Below, piece after piece: positions 31,819-44,629 of a stretch of 64,000 bases of DNA. The stretch spans positions 372,001 to 436,000 of the forward strand of contig NZ_WUMO01000001.1 in assembly GCF_009826975.1 (NCBI RefSeq). The letters are read 5' to 3'. The notes beneath the pieces were generated by a model that had not been told where the DNA came from, ran no database searches, and saw only the letters and a program-made list of their open reading frames with translations. The translations under genes were made by a program, and so were the position numbers. The DNA comes from Flavobacterium sp. HBTb2-11-1 (lineage in GTDB: Bacteria; Bacteroidota; Bacteroidia; Flavobacteriales; Flavobacteriaceae). How positions within the stretch are numbered: position 1 is the first letter of the stretch; every line of letters begins with the position of its first letter.

Positions 31819-32502
31819 CTAAATTTTGTCTGGATTATCAGAGATAATGCCGTTTACTTTATAACTTTTTACTTTTTGAATGTCTTGTTCAGAGTTTACT
31901 GTCCACGGGAAAACTAAGAATCCTTTTTCTTGAATCTGCTGAACATTTTCTTTATTCAATAATTGAAAATCTGGATGAATGGCTTTTGCTTTTATTGTTT
32001 CGGCGAAAGCCAAAGCTTGATTTATATTTTCTTCTGTTAAAACACCAATAGGAATATTAGGATTTAAAGTTGAAGTTTCCTGAAGCATATTCCAATCGAA
32101 ACTTGAAATTATAAAATCATTGTAATTCCATTTTTTTTCTGAAATATATTCCTCAATTAACCTAACAACTTTAGGAGCAGTTCCTAAACCTTTTAATTCG
32201 ATATTGATCAAACATTTTTTGTCAACCAAATCAAAAACTTCATTTAAGGTTGGAATTTGGAATTTTTCATCAATCAGAAACGATTTTAATTCAGATAATG
32301 AAAAAGTATTTACCCAACCTTTTCCGTTAGTTGTTCTGTCTATAGTTTCGTCATGAATTACGATAATATGTCCGTCGGAACTTAAGTGAACATCGAGTTC
32401 GATTCCGTCTGAATGTAAGTCTAAGGCTTTTTGAAAAGCTTGAAGTGTATTTTCAGGTTCGTATGCTTTTGCACCTCTATGAGCTATTTTTAGAATATTC
32501 AT
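31819..32502 (-). CDS. Glycerophosphodiester phosphodiesterase
   Basis: Hydrolyses glycerophosphodiesters to glycerol-3-phosphate and an alcohol. The TIM-barrel start carries IAHRGAKAYEPENTLQAF (residues 5-22) with the catalytic H and E-N; the second histidine is in ELDVHLSSDGHIIVIHDET near 36-54, and later strands contain INIELKGLG near 103-111. There is no signal peptide, so it is cytosolic. The frame extends ten residues upstream, but the ATG at 32502 puts the barrel motif at its usual position. It sits between two hairpin repeats. Confidence 0.92.
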   Translation of the reverse strand: MNILKIAHRGAKAYEPENTLQAFQKALDLHSDGIELDVHLSSDGHIIVIHDETIDRTTNGKGWVNTFSLSELKSFLIDEKFQIPTLNEVFDLVDKKCLINIELKGLGTAPKVVRLIEEYISEKKWNYNDFIISSFDWNMLQETSTLNPNIPIGVLTEENINQALAFAETIKAKAIHPDFQLLNKENVQQIQEKGFLVFPWTVNSEQDIQKVKSYKVNGIISDNPDKI

Positions 32503-32551
32503 TTTTCTAGGTTCAGAGTTGCAAAGGTACAAAGTTGCAGAGGAAAAATAA

Positions 32552-32615
32552 TAGCCACAGATTAAAGGATTAAAATGATTTTAAAAATCTGTGTTAATCT
32601 TTTAATCTGTGGCTA
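32552..32615. repeat. 22-bp inverted repeat, CCACAGATTAAAA family
   Basis: TAGCCACAGATTAAAGGATT plus AA (32552-32573) pairs with 32594-32615 over 22 bp with a single G-U. The loop is 20 nt. It separates the GH13 gene of the starch locus from the GDPD gene and may end the GH operon. Confidence 0.82.
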
Positions 32616-32666
32616 AAAACTTTGTGAATCTCTGTATAAATCTTCGTGTTTCTTTGTGGTAGAACT

Positions 32667-34334
32667 CTATAGCTTTTCTAGTAAAATAATCCCAAATTTG
32701 CTGTCTATGACGACCTTTCCATCAACAACTTCTGTTACTTGATCAGAAAAACTATCACGTAATTTAGTTCCGTTTTCGAAAAGAGAATACACAGAAAGTT
32801 CTTTACGGCCTTCCGGTAAATCTAAACCAATTAATACTTTGTCAGTATATGATCCTTTTGAATAGGTTCTTGAAAATAAATACGGCTGAGTGCTTAATTG
32901 CGTATGGACTCCTGCACCAACAGCAGGGTGATTTCTTCTAAATTGACCTAATTTCTGCCAGTGCGAAAGCATAAACTTTGTATCAGGATTGTTTTCAATA
33001 TCCTCCCAATTCATGTTGGAGCGTAAAGTGGCATCGCCTTGAGTTCCTTCGATAACCAAAGAACGATTCGATTCGTCTCCGTAATACACTTGCGACATTC
33101 CTGGTGAAAGCAAAAGTTTTGTTCCTGCTTCAAAACCTTTCACACGATTGGCGTCAAAAGGCTGGCCGTCATCATGTGAAGAAACATAATTTAGAACAGA
33201 ATATCCTTTTAAATCATTGTTTAGAGCGTTTGAATATTTTGAAAACAAACCTTCATAATCATTCTGAGCTGCATTCCATTTAAACTCAAAATTAATTAGG
33301 CTGTTGAAACCATTCTGAAAATAATTGACTTTTCGATCGCCAAAATCATAATCTTGACCACCGCTAATTCCGTAACCATAAACTTCAGCGATTGTATAAA
33401 ATGGGTTTTGATCCAAAACCTGCAAAGGATGATGTTTTTTCCAAGTTTCAAAAGCGTAATCACATTCTTTTTTGAAATCGGCCCAAACGCCTTCTTCGGT
33501 GTGTTTTACAGTGTCGGCTCGGTAACCGTCAATTCCGAATTCCAGAATATAATCGGTCAACCATTTTATAATGTAATATTTTGGACTTCTTGGATAACCT
33601 GTTCTTTTGAAGAACTCATCTAATGAAGCGACTTCTTTTTCGTAACGACCTTCTTTTTTCCATTTTTCAATTAAAAAAGGAGGGAGTTGGACTTCTTGTG
33701 TGCTTTCTGTTCTAACGTCTGGAAGATTATCAACCAAAGTACACATTGTCGTGTTTTCAAATGATTTGTAATCGCAGATCACGCCAGTTCTTACCCAGTC
33801 AGAAGGCCAAACAGGATCTTCGGGAGTAACTGGTCCTGTATGATTAATTACGCCATCCAGAATTATTCTTATGCCTTTTTCGTGTGCTGTTTTTACAAGT
33901 TTTGCTAAGTCTTCTTTTGTTCCAAAGTTTGGATCTAGAGCAGTCCAATCTTTTGCCCAATAACCGTGAAAACCATAACTCATTCCAGTTCCTTCGTTAA
34001 CACCATCGTGTATCTGCTCTACAATTGGCGTAAGCCAAATGGCATTGATTCCTAATTTTTCAAAATATCCTGATTGGATTTTTTTGGTAATTCCTATGAT
34101 GTCTCCGCCTTCAAATCCGCGCAGTTTTCCGGGCATTTTGGTTCGGTTGAAATTTAAATCGTTTGATTTGTCGCCGTTGTAAAAACGATCTGTAAGTAAA
34201 AAATAAACATTTGCTCCCTCCCAAACGAAAGGTGTTTTCGAAGTATTGTCGTTATTCATTGTAACTGATTTTGAGCCAGAACAACCCGTAATTATGAATA
34301 CTAAAGATAAAAAAAGGAAAGTGTATTTTTTCAT
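32667..34334 (-). CDS. GH13 alpha-amylase-family lipoprotein
   Basis: A 555-aa glycoside hydrolase that would cleave alpha-1,4-glucans. A lipoprotein signal ends IITGC with the lipidated cysteine at residue 18. GH13 regions in order: DGVINH near 159-164, DGYRADTVKH near 271-280 (nucleophile D in ADT), the acid/base AEVYGYG near 314-320 and VSSHDDGQPFD near 378-388. A calcium-binding, C-terminal beta domain follows. It is the last gene of the leftward malto-oligosaccharide arm, separated from the next GH13 by 271 nt of repeats, so it may also be expressed separately. Confidence 0.92.
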   Translation of the reverse strand: MKKYTFLFLSLVFIITGCSGSKSVTMNNDNTSKTPFVWEGANVYFLLTDRFYNGDKSNDLNFNRTKMPGKLRGFEGGDIIGITKKIQSGYFEKLGINAIWLTPIVEQIHDGVNEGTGMSYGFHGYWAKDWTALDPNFGTKEDLAKLVKTAHEKGIRIILDGVINHTGPVTPEDPVWPSDWVRTGVICDYKSFENTTMCTLVDNLPDVRTESTQEVQLPPFLIEKWKKEGRYEKEVASLDEFFKRTGYPRSPKYYIIKWLTDYILEFGIDGYRADTVKHTEEGVWADFKKECDYAFETWKKHHPLQVLDQNPFYTIAEVYGYGISGGQDYDFGDRKVNYFQNGFNSLINFEFKWNAAQNDYEGLFSKYSNALNNDLKGYSVLNYVSSHDDGQPFDANRVKGFEAGTKLLLSPGMSQVYYGDESNRSLVIEGTQGDATLRSNMNWEDIENNPDTKFMLSHWQKLGQFRRNHPAVGAGVHTQLSTQPYLFSRTYSKGSYTDKVLIGLDLPEGRKELSVYSLFENGTKLRDSFSDQVTEVVDGKVVIDSKFGIILLEKL

Positions 34335-34366
34335 TATTTTAGAATATTTTAGGATGGATTGTGTTG

Positions 34367-34600
34367 AAAAAAATAGCTACGAATTCACGAATTTTTATTC
34401 TCAAAGATTGTCAAAAATAATCGTGAAATACTTTGTGCTAAAAAAATAGCCACGAATTCACGAATTTTTATTCTTAAAGATTGTCAAAAAAATAATTCGT
34501 GAATTCGTGGCGGAAAATAGTTTCTCGCAGATTTCGCAGATTCGGCAGATTTTCTTTTTTTAATTATTTGCTTAATCTGTAAAATCTGCGAAAGAATAAA
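34367..34600. repeat. Tandem 60-bp duplication plus inverted repeats
   Basis: AAAAAATAGC[T/C]ACGAATTC with the following 45 nt occurs twice (34367-34426, 34441-34506) with a few differences. The second copy ends in a perfect 17-bp inverted repeat (34450-34466 with 34494-34510, CCACGAATTCACGAATT). Next comes a TCGCAGATTT / AAATCTGCGA repeat to about 34594. No gene is present. Confidence 0.82.
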
Positions 34601-34605
34601 TATTG

Positions 34606-36468
34606 TTATTCTAGTTCTAAAACTAGAGCTGATTTTGGTTCTAATGTAATTTCAGAAGCTAAATCGAATGTTTTTCCAGTAATAACATCTTTTCCTGATT
34701 TAAAGTTTTTGATGCTTTCTTTGAAACGATTCGTTTTTACAACTTGCTCTTTAGCATTGTTATTAAAAACAACCATAACCGTTTTGTTATCAGTATATCT
34801 GAAATATACATACGTATTGTTTTCAGGAATATAATGCGTCATTTTTCCGAAATGGACTGCTTCGTTTGTTTTTCTCCAGTTGAATAATTTCGAAGAGAAA
34901 TCAAAGAAAGCTGCTTGTTCAGCCGTTCTTCCTTCTTTGATAAAAGCATTGTTTTTATCGCCTGCCCATCCGCCTGGGAAATCCTGACGAATATCGGCAT
35001 CTCCGCCTTTTCCTTTATCACCGCCCATTCCGATTTCTGAACCGTAGTAAATCTGTGGAATTCCGCGAACTGTAGCCAATAAAGTCATTGCTAGTTTGTA
35101 TTTTGGTAAATCGTATTTGAACTTTTCGTTCATACGATCTGTATCATGATTTTCGGCAAAAACCAAAATGTTATTCGTGTTTGGATATAGAAAATCCATT
35201 GCAAAATTGTTGTAGAATTTAATCAAACCATTATCCCAGCTTGGCTCATTTTCGTTGAAAGCAGAAGTAATCTGACTTTGAAGAGTAAAATCCATTACAC
35301 TTGGAAGGTTTGAATTGTAGTTTTCAATCGCACCAATTTTACTGTCTTTCTGCCAAAAAGCTAAATTTGCCTGATTATGCATCCAGATTTCACCAACGAT
35401 ATTAAAATTAGGATATTCATCTGTAATAGATTTTGCCCAATTTGCCATTGCTGTTTTATCCGAGTAATTATAAGTATCTACTCTAAATCCGTCAAGATTT
35501 GCAAATTCAATCCACCAGATAGCATTTTGAGTTAAATATTTTGCAACTAATGGATTTCTTAAATTTAAATCTGGCATTGAAGGCACAAACCATCCATCAA
35601 TACAAACTTCCTGATCAATTTTTGAAGCGTGAATATCTGTAATTACTTCACGTCTGTGGTGCGTTTGTGTAAAAGTTTCGAATTGATTGAACCAAGTTTT
35701 TGTTGGAATATCGTTCATCATCCAATGTGTAATTCCCCAATGGTTTGTCACATAATCCATAACCAGTTTCATGTCTCTTTTATGCATTTCTGCCGATAAA
35801 CGAACATAATCATCATTCGTTCCGTAACGCGGATCAATTTTGTAAACGTCCGATTGTCCGTACGTGTGATACGAATGCTGTTTGTCGTTGTCTTCGCATA
35901 AAGGCGTGCTCCAAATTGTTGTTGCACCAAGAGAAGAAATATAATCTAAGTTTTTGATGATTCCTTCGATATCTCCGCCATGACGTCCGCTTGGATCTTG
36001 ACGGTTTGCTTTTTCAGTTAAAGAAGCATCGCTGTCGTTTTTAGGATTTCCGTTTGCAAAACGATCAGGCATGATTAAGTAAATCAAATCAGATGAATCG
36101 TAGCTTTTTCTTTCGGCAGAATTGGCTCTTCTTTCTTTAAGAGCATATTTCTGAGTAAAAGCCACTTTATTTTTGTTTTTGAAAGAGAAAACCAATTCAG
36201 AAGCTTTTACATCTTTTGTATCGATGGTTACGAAAAGGTAGTTTGGATTTTCTGTTTTTTCGACATTTTTAATTGCAACATTATTTGAAACTGAAGCTTC
36301 GTATTGTGCAATATTTTTTCCGTAGAACATAATCTGCAGTTCCGAATTTTTCATTCCTGCATACCAGAAAGGCGGTTCTACTTTTTGGATTTGTGCTTTC
36401 GCGGAAGCGGAAAACAACAAAACCAAAAGGGCTAATTTATAGATAAGTGATGTTTTTTGGTTTTTCAT
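34606..36468 (-). CDS. Periplasmic GH13 neopullulanase-like enzyme (SusA-like)
   Basis: A 620-aa glucanase likely acting on malto-oligosaccharides or cyclodextrins. A signal peptide (1-25, ending AKAQ) is followed by a cyclomaltodextrinase-type N-domain (about 27-115). The catalytic barrel shows DYVTNHWG, DGFRVDTYNY (nucleophile D), VGEIWMH (acid/base E) and FAENHDTDR, then a C-terminal beta domain. No lipobox is present, so it should be periplasmic, like SusA of Bacteroides. It follows the GH97 gene after a 103-nt gap holding a long hairpin. Confidence 0.92.
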   Translation of the reverse strand: MKNQKTSLIYKLALLVLLFSASAKAQIQKVEPPFWYAGMKNSELQIMFYGKNIAQYEASVSNNVAIKNVEKTENPNYLFVTIDTKDVKASELVFSFKNKNKVAFTQKYALKERRANSAERKSYDSSDLIYLIMPDRFANGNPKNDSDASLTEKANRQDPSGRHGGDIEGIIKNLDYISSLGATTIWSTPLCEDNDKQHSYHTYGQSDVYKIDPRYGTNDDYVRLSAEMHKRDMKLVMDYVTNHWGITHWMMNDIPTKTWFNQFETFTQTHHRREVITDIHASKIDQEVCIDGWFVPSMPDLNLRNPLVAKYLTQNAIWWIEFANLDGFRVDTYNYSDKTAMANWAKSITDEYPNFNIVGEIWMHNQANLAFWQKDSKIGAIENYNSNLPSVMDFTLQSQITSAFNENEPSWDNGLIKFYNNFAMDFLYPNTNNILVFAENHDTDRMNEKFKYDLPKYKLAMTLLATVRGIPQIYYGSEIGMGGDKGKGGDADIRQDFPGGWAGDKNNAFIKEGRTAEQAAFFDFSSKLFNWRKTNEAVHFGKMTHYIPENNTYVYFRYTDNKTVMVVFNNNAKEQVVKTNRFKESIKNFKSGKDVITGKTFDLASEITLEPKSALVLELE

Positions 36469-36484
36469 AGTGAAGTAGAATTTA

Positions 36485-36563
36485 AACCATATAAGAAATG
36501 TAAGAACATTTAAGACAAAACTGGGGGATTTCTATTAAATGGACTTACATTTCTTATATGGTT
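36485..36563. repeat. Long inverted repeat, CCATATAAG family
   Basis: A perfect 20-bp outer stem (36485-36504 with 36544-36563), a small internal loop and a 7-bp inner stem CATTTAA / TTAAATG (36507-36513 with 36535-36541). It lies between the GH97 and GH13 genes of one operon, where it could protect or cut the transcript. Confidence 0.88.
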
Positions 36564-36571
36564 AATTAAAA

Positions 36572-41019
<4,448 letters not shown>

Positions 41020-41158
41020 CTTTTAAATTAGATAATTTGGCAATTTGGTAATTCGATAATTGCCTTGGTTTCTTATTAACTTTTTACATTCATTTGGGTA
41101 ATTGTTACATTAGAATATTTGTCGATGAGAAGCATTATCTCACTGACACATTTTCTAA
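41020..41158. repeat. Gap with GATAATTTGG/CAATTTGG words
   Basis: A 139-nt gap between GH65 and pgmB in the operon. TTAGATAATTTGGCAATTTG at the left and CTAATTATCCAATTA at the right form a weak imperfect inverted repeat. No terminator with U-tract is seen. Confidence 0.45.
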
Positions 41159-41812
41159 TTATCCAATTAACTCTTCAATAAAGCTTGTTTCGATTTGGGT
41201 AAAATCTTTAAAAATGTGATCAGCTTCATGTAAAATTGTTTCCTCACCAATTCCCACACTTACCATTTCTGCAATATTTGCTGCCTGAATTCCGGCAACA
41301 GAATCTTCAAATACGATTGAATTTTTTGGATCAATGTTTAATAATTGAGCCGCTTTTAAGAAAACTTCAGGATCTGGCTTTGCATTGCTCACATCATTTC
41401 CGTCAACAATAACATCGAAGTAAGACAGAACGCCTGTTTTTTCTAAGATTGGTCTTGCATTTTTACTGGCAGAACCCAGTGCAATTCCTTGATTTTTATC
41501 TTTTAATAGTTTTAGAATTTTTAAAACTCCTGGAAGAACCTCACTTTCATCCATGTCAACTAAATAAGATAGGTAATCTTCATTTTTTTGAATTAACCAT
41601 TGATCTTTTTGTTCTTGAGTAGCTTGAACATTTCCTAACCCAAGTATAATGTCTAGCGAACGAACGCGGCTAACACCTTTTAGAAGTTCGTTATCTTCGT
41701 GCGTAAAATTGATATTTAACGATTTGGCAATTTTTTGCCAAGCCAAAAAGTGGTATTTAGCGGTATCAACGATCACTCCGTCAAGATCGAATATGAATGC
41801 TTTTTTGCTCAT
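41159..41812 (-). CDS. pgmB: Beta-phosphoglucomutase
   Basis: Converts beta-glucose-1-phosphate to glucose-6-phosphate, feeding phosphorolysis products to glycolysis. HAD motif I is FDLDGVIVDTAKYHFLAWQ (residues 8-26), whose two aspartates and the following H-x-x-A-W are typical of beta-PGM. The cap domain carries LLKGVSRVRSLDIIL near 44-58; motifs SASKNA near 117-122, NAKPDPEVFLKA near 142-153 and VFEDSVAGIQAA near 164-175 follow. It lies between the MFS transporter and GH65 genes. Confidence 0.95.
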   Translation of the reverse strand: MSKKAFIFDLDGVIVDTAKYHFLAWQKIAKSLNINFTHEDNELLKGVSRVRSLDIILGLGNVQATQEQKDQWLIQKNEDYLSYLVDMDESEVLPGVLKILKLLKDKNQGIALGSASKNARPILEKTGVLSYFDVIVDGNDVSNAKPDPEVFLKAAQLLNIDPKNSIVFEDSVAGIQAANIAEMVSVGIGEETILHEADHIFKDFTQIETSFIEELIG

Positions 41813-41830
41813 TGTATGGAAAATTCTTAA

Positions 41831-43186
41831 TTATGATTTTTGAGTAAAGTCGTCTACGTCTTTTACTTTAGAAACTAACGCAGCAGCAATTAGAAAGCTA
41901 ACTCCGCTTGTAACTAAGGCATAAATAGCGTCTCCATTGTAAAGGTATTTTACGATTGGACCACCAATTAGAGCGTTTACAATTTGAGGAATAACAACAA
42001 AGAAGTTGAAGATTCCCATATAAACTCCCATTTTTTTAGGTGTTATAGAACCCGCAAGAATCGCGTAAGGCATTGCTAGGATACTCGCCCAAGCAATTCC
42101 GATTAAGATCATTGGCAGTACAACCCAGTCTTCATTTGGCATGAAATAAATAGAGATTAAACCGATTCCTCCAATAACCAATGAAAGAGAATGTGTTGCT
42201 TTTCTTCCAATTTTTTTAGCGATATAAGGCAAGAAAAACAAAGCGACAATGGCAGAAACTAAGTTGTAAACGCCAAACAGAATTCCGACCCAGTCACCAG
42301 CATCTTGATATTGCTGGCTTGAAGTATCTTCTAATGGCAATCCGTAAATGTGGTGTGCTATTGCTGGCGTGGTAAAAACCCACATACCAAATAATCCGAA
42401 CCAAGAGAAAAACTGCACCCAGCTTAATTGGCGCATTGTAACAGGCATCTTTGCAAAATCGGTAAAGATGTCTGTAATTTTTGACTTTTCTTCAGAATCG
42501 GAAATCGCATCATTTTGAGGATCTTCAAATTTTGCCAATTCTTCTGGCGAATATTCTTTGGTTGTAAATAGCGTAACTAAGATTGAACCAATTAAAACTG
42601 CCGCGCCAATTATAAATGACAAGGTTAAGTTTAATGGAACGCTTCCAGGAACTGTGCTATTAGGTACGCCAAAATATTTCGTAAGAATGTATGGCAATGC
42701 AGAACCAATTACGGCTCCAAAACCAATTAAAGAAGTTTGGATGCTAAATCCTGCAGTACGCTGATCTGTTCTTAAATTGTCTCCAACAAGTGCTCTGAAA
42801 GGCTCCATCGCAATGTTGAAAGAGGCATCCATAATCATTAGCATTCCAGCTCCAACCCATAAGGCCGGTAAAACAGAAATGAAAATGTTAGCTTGCGGCA
42901 TTAGAATTAATCCTACCGAAGCTAAAATGGCCCCCACTAAAAAGAAAGGTTTTCGTCTGCCGAATCTTCCCCAGGTTTTATCGCTGTAATGACCAATAAT
43001 GGGTTGCACTATTAATCCCATAAGGGGAGCAATAATCCAGAACCACGAAAGTTCATGTACGTCGGCACCAAAAATTTGAAGAATTCTGCTGGCATTTGCA
43101 TTCTGAAGTGCAAACCCCATTTGGATTCCCAAGAACCCGAAACTCATGTTCCAGATTTCCCAGAAACTTAATTTACGCTTTTCCAT
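41831..43186 (-). CDS. MFS sugar transporter (maltose/maltodextrin, SLC45-like)
   Basis: A 12-helix major facilitator of 451 aa in the inner membrane. The N-terminal half has the LQNANASRILQIFGADVHEL segment near 27-46, and the loop GHYSDKTWGRFGRRKPFFLV near residues 64-83 is the MFS signature with the extra FGRRKP found in the glycoside-pentoside-hexuronide/SLC45-like branch. It heads the leftward operon followed by beta-PGM and maltose phosphorylase, so maltose or maltodextrin import is the likely job. Confidence 0.88.
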   Translation of the reverse strand: MEKRKLSFWEIWNMSFGFLGIQMGFALQNANASRILQIFGADVHELSWFWIIAPLMGLIVQPIIGHYSDKTWGRFGRRKPFFLVGAILASVGLILMPQANIFISVLPALWVGAGMLMIMDASFNIAMEPFRALVGDNLRTDQRTAGFSIQTSLIGFGAVIGSALPYILTKYFGVPNSTVPGSVPLNLTLSFIIGAAVLIGSILVTLFTTKEYSPEELAKFEDPQNDAISDSEEKSKITDIFTDFAKMPVTMRQLSWVQFFSWFGLFGMWVFTTPAIAHHIYGLPLEDTSSQQYQDAGDWVGILFGVYNLVSAIVALFFLPYIAKKIGRKATHSLSLVIGGIGLISIYFMPNEDWVVLPMILIGIAWASILAMPYAILAGSITPKKMGVYMGIFNFFVVIPQIVNALIGGPIVKYLYNGDAIYALVTSGVSFLIAAALVSKVKDVDDFTQKS

Positions 43187-43210
43187 TATCGTAATTTGTG
43201 AAAATTATAC

Positions 43211-43261
43211 GATAAGCGCTTTGCTTATCAAAACTTTGTTTCTTTCGAAGTAAAACTAAAA
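43211..43261. promoter_or_regulatory. Control region of the MFS-led operon
   Basis: Two elements lie just upstream of the operon start at 43186. A perfect palindrome GATAAGC-GCTTT-GCTTATC spans 43211-43229. At 43244-43261 is TTCGAAGTAAAACTAAAA, which matches 17 of 18 positions of 44567-44584 at the susC promoter. Either could be a LacI-type operator. The promoter itself is not clear; TAATTTTA farther upstream is a one-mismatch -7 box. Confidence 0.5.
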
Positions 43262-43311
43262 GCCTTGACGGGCGTAAAATTATAAATTATTTTTTTATAT
43301 ATGCTAATAAA

Positions 43312-43338
43312 AAAGCCATAAATATTCTTTATGGCTTT
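43312..43338 (-). terminator. Terminator of the LacI regulator gene
   Basis: A perfect 11-bp stem AAAGCCATAAA / TTTATGGCTTT with a 5-nt loop, followed leftward by TTTTTTATTAG. It separates the regulator transcript from the MFS-led operon. Confidence 0.85.
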
Positions 43339-43361
43339 AGAAAGTATTGATTTTAAGAAAT

Positions 43362-44393
43362 TTAGTCAGTGGATTCTCTTTTTATGAGATGAGTTTCTAT
43401 AACTTCTGTAATGTAATTTTCAGTGTGCTCTTCATCCTCATTTTCTTCGGCTTCTATTCTTTCTATAAGCATTTTGGCTGCTTTATTCCCCATTTTTTCT
43501 CCGCTCTGGCTAACAGTAGTTATGGTTGGAGTAGAATATTTTGAAATAATTCCGTCTGTAAAAGCAATTACGGCTAAATCCTCGGGAACTTTCAACCCCA
43601 TTTTATTTGCAGTTTTGATAATAGTTACTGCGAAAAGTTCATTTACCGCGAAAACAGCATCAAAAGCTCTGGCGTGCAGCAGCTCAGAAATGGTTATTTC
43701 GCAAGTATCGACATCTTCAATTTTTATGATTAAATCTTCATTAAAAGGCAGTCCGTTATCTAATAAAGCTTTTTCGTAACCGTCTGTTCTCAGTTTTCCA
43801 ACACTTACATAATCAACAGTTGTTACGAGTGCAATTTTTTTTCGTCCGCTGTCAATTAAGCTCTGAACGGCTTCATAAGCTGCAGATTTATCATCAATAA
43901 TTACTTTATCGCATAAAATATCATTGGTAACGCGGTCAAACATGACAACCGGCATTCCTTGATTGATCACTTCTGTGATGTGGTGAAAGTCGCCTTTATA
44001 TTGGGTTTCTTTAGAAAGAGACATGATAAAACCGTCGATACTTCCATTGGCTAACATCTCCATATTTAGAACCTCTTTATCAAAAGAATCATCAGATACG
44101 CATATGACAACACTGTAGCCATATTCGTTCGCAACCTGTTCAATTCCGTTGATTACAGTAGAGAAAAAGTAGTGTACGATTTCAGGAATAATGATCCCAA
44201 TACTTTTCGTTTTTCGGTTTTTTAAACTAAGGGCAATATTGTTGGGTTTGTAGTTATAAAACTTAGCAAAAGCCTGCACTTTTAGCCTTGTTTCTTCTCC
44301 AATTTCAAGGCTGTTTCTAAGTGATTTTGAGACAGTTGAAATAGAAACATCCAGTTCTTTTGCAATCTGTTTTAGGGTTATTTTTCGTTTCAT
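43362..44393 (-). CDS. LacI family transcriptional regulator of the starch locus
   Basis: A 343-aa LacI/GalR regulator. The DNA-binding head is at residues 3-50 (ITLKQIAKELDVSISTVSKS, then LRNSLEIGEETRLKVQ), with the hinge helix segment NNIALSLKNRKTKSIGIIIP. A periplasmic-binding-protein-like effector domain follows. It lies between the two divergent arms of the starch locus and has its own terminator. It takes the place that SusR (a hybrid two-component-like sensor) has in Bacteroides sus. The effector is probably maltose or a derivative; this is inferred from position. Confidence 0.92.
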   Translation of the reverse strand: MKRKITLKQIAKELDVSISTVSKSLRNSLEIGEETRLKVQAFAKFYNYKPNNIALSLKNRKTKSIGIIIPEIVHYFFSTVINGIEQVANEYGYSVVICVSDDSFDKEVLNMEMLANGSIDGFIMSLSKETQYKGDFHHITEVINQGMPVVMFDRVTNDILCDKVIIDDKSAAYEAVQSLIDSGRKKIALVTTVDYVSVGKLRTDGYEKALLDNGLPFNEDLIIKIEDVDTCEITISELLHARAFDAVFAVNELFAVTIIKTANKMGLKVPEDLAVIAFTDGIISKYSTPTITTVSQSGEKMGNKAAKMLIERIEAEENEDEEHTENYITEVIETHLIKRESTD

Positions 44394-44534
44394 GTAGTTA
44401 ATTGAAAAAAATCTATTTAATAATAAAGGTATCTGAAATTTTTATAATTGACAATTTTAACGCTAAAAGATTACAAAATATAGAAAGTTTTCAACACTAC
44501 CACGTTTTCGTAAAGCAATAAAAAATGTCTCTGG

Positions 44535-44563
44535 TTGAGCATGTTAATAAATTCATAATTTTG
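44535..44563 (+). promoter_or_regulatory. susC operon promoter
   Basis: TTG at 44535-44537, an 18-nt spacer and an exact -7 box TAATTTTG at 44556-44563. The leader to the susC ATG at 44630 is about 60 nt. Confidence 0.7.
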
Positions 44564-44566
44564 AAA

Positions 44567-44584
44567 TTCGAAGTAAAATTAAAA
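44567..44584 (+). promoter_or_regulatory. Candidate operator TTCGAAGTAAAATTAAAA at the susC start site
   Basis: Three nucleotides past the -7 box, over the expected transcription start. It matches the element at 43244-43261 at 17 of 18 positions. Its core TTCGAA is palindromic. Confidence 0.5.
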
Positions 44585-44629
44585 ACTTAACTAACATTCA
44601 AAAACTCAAAACTAATTTAAACAAAAAGT

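Noticed and set aside
43187..43361. One continuous transcript from the LacI gene into the MFS-led operon
   Set aside because: A perfect 11-bp hairpin with a leftward U-tract (43312-43338) lies between them, so separate transcripts are more likely.
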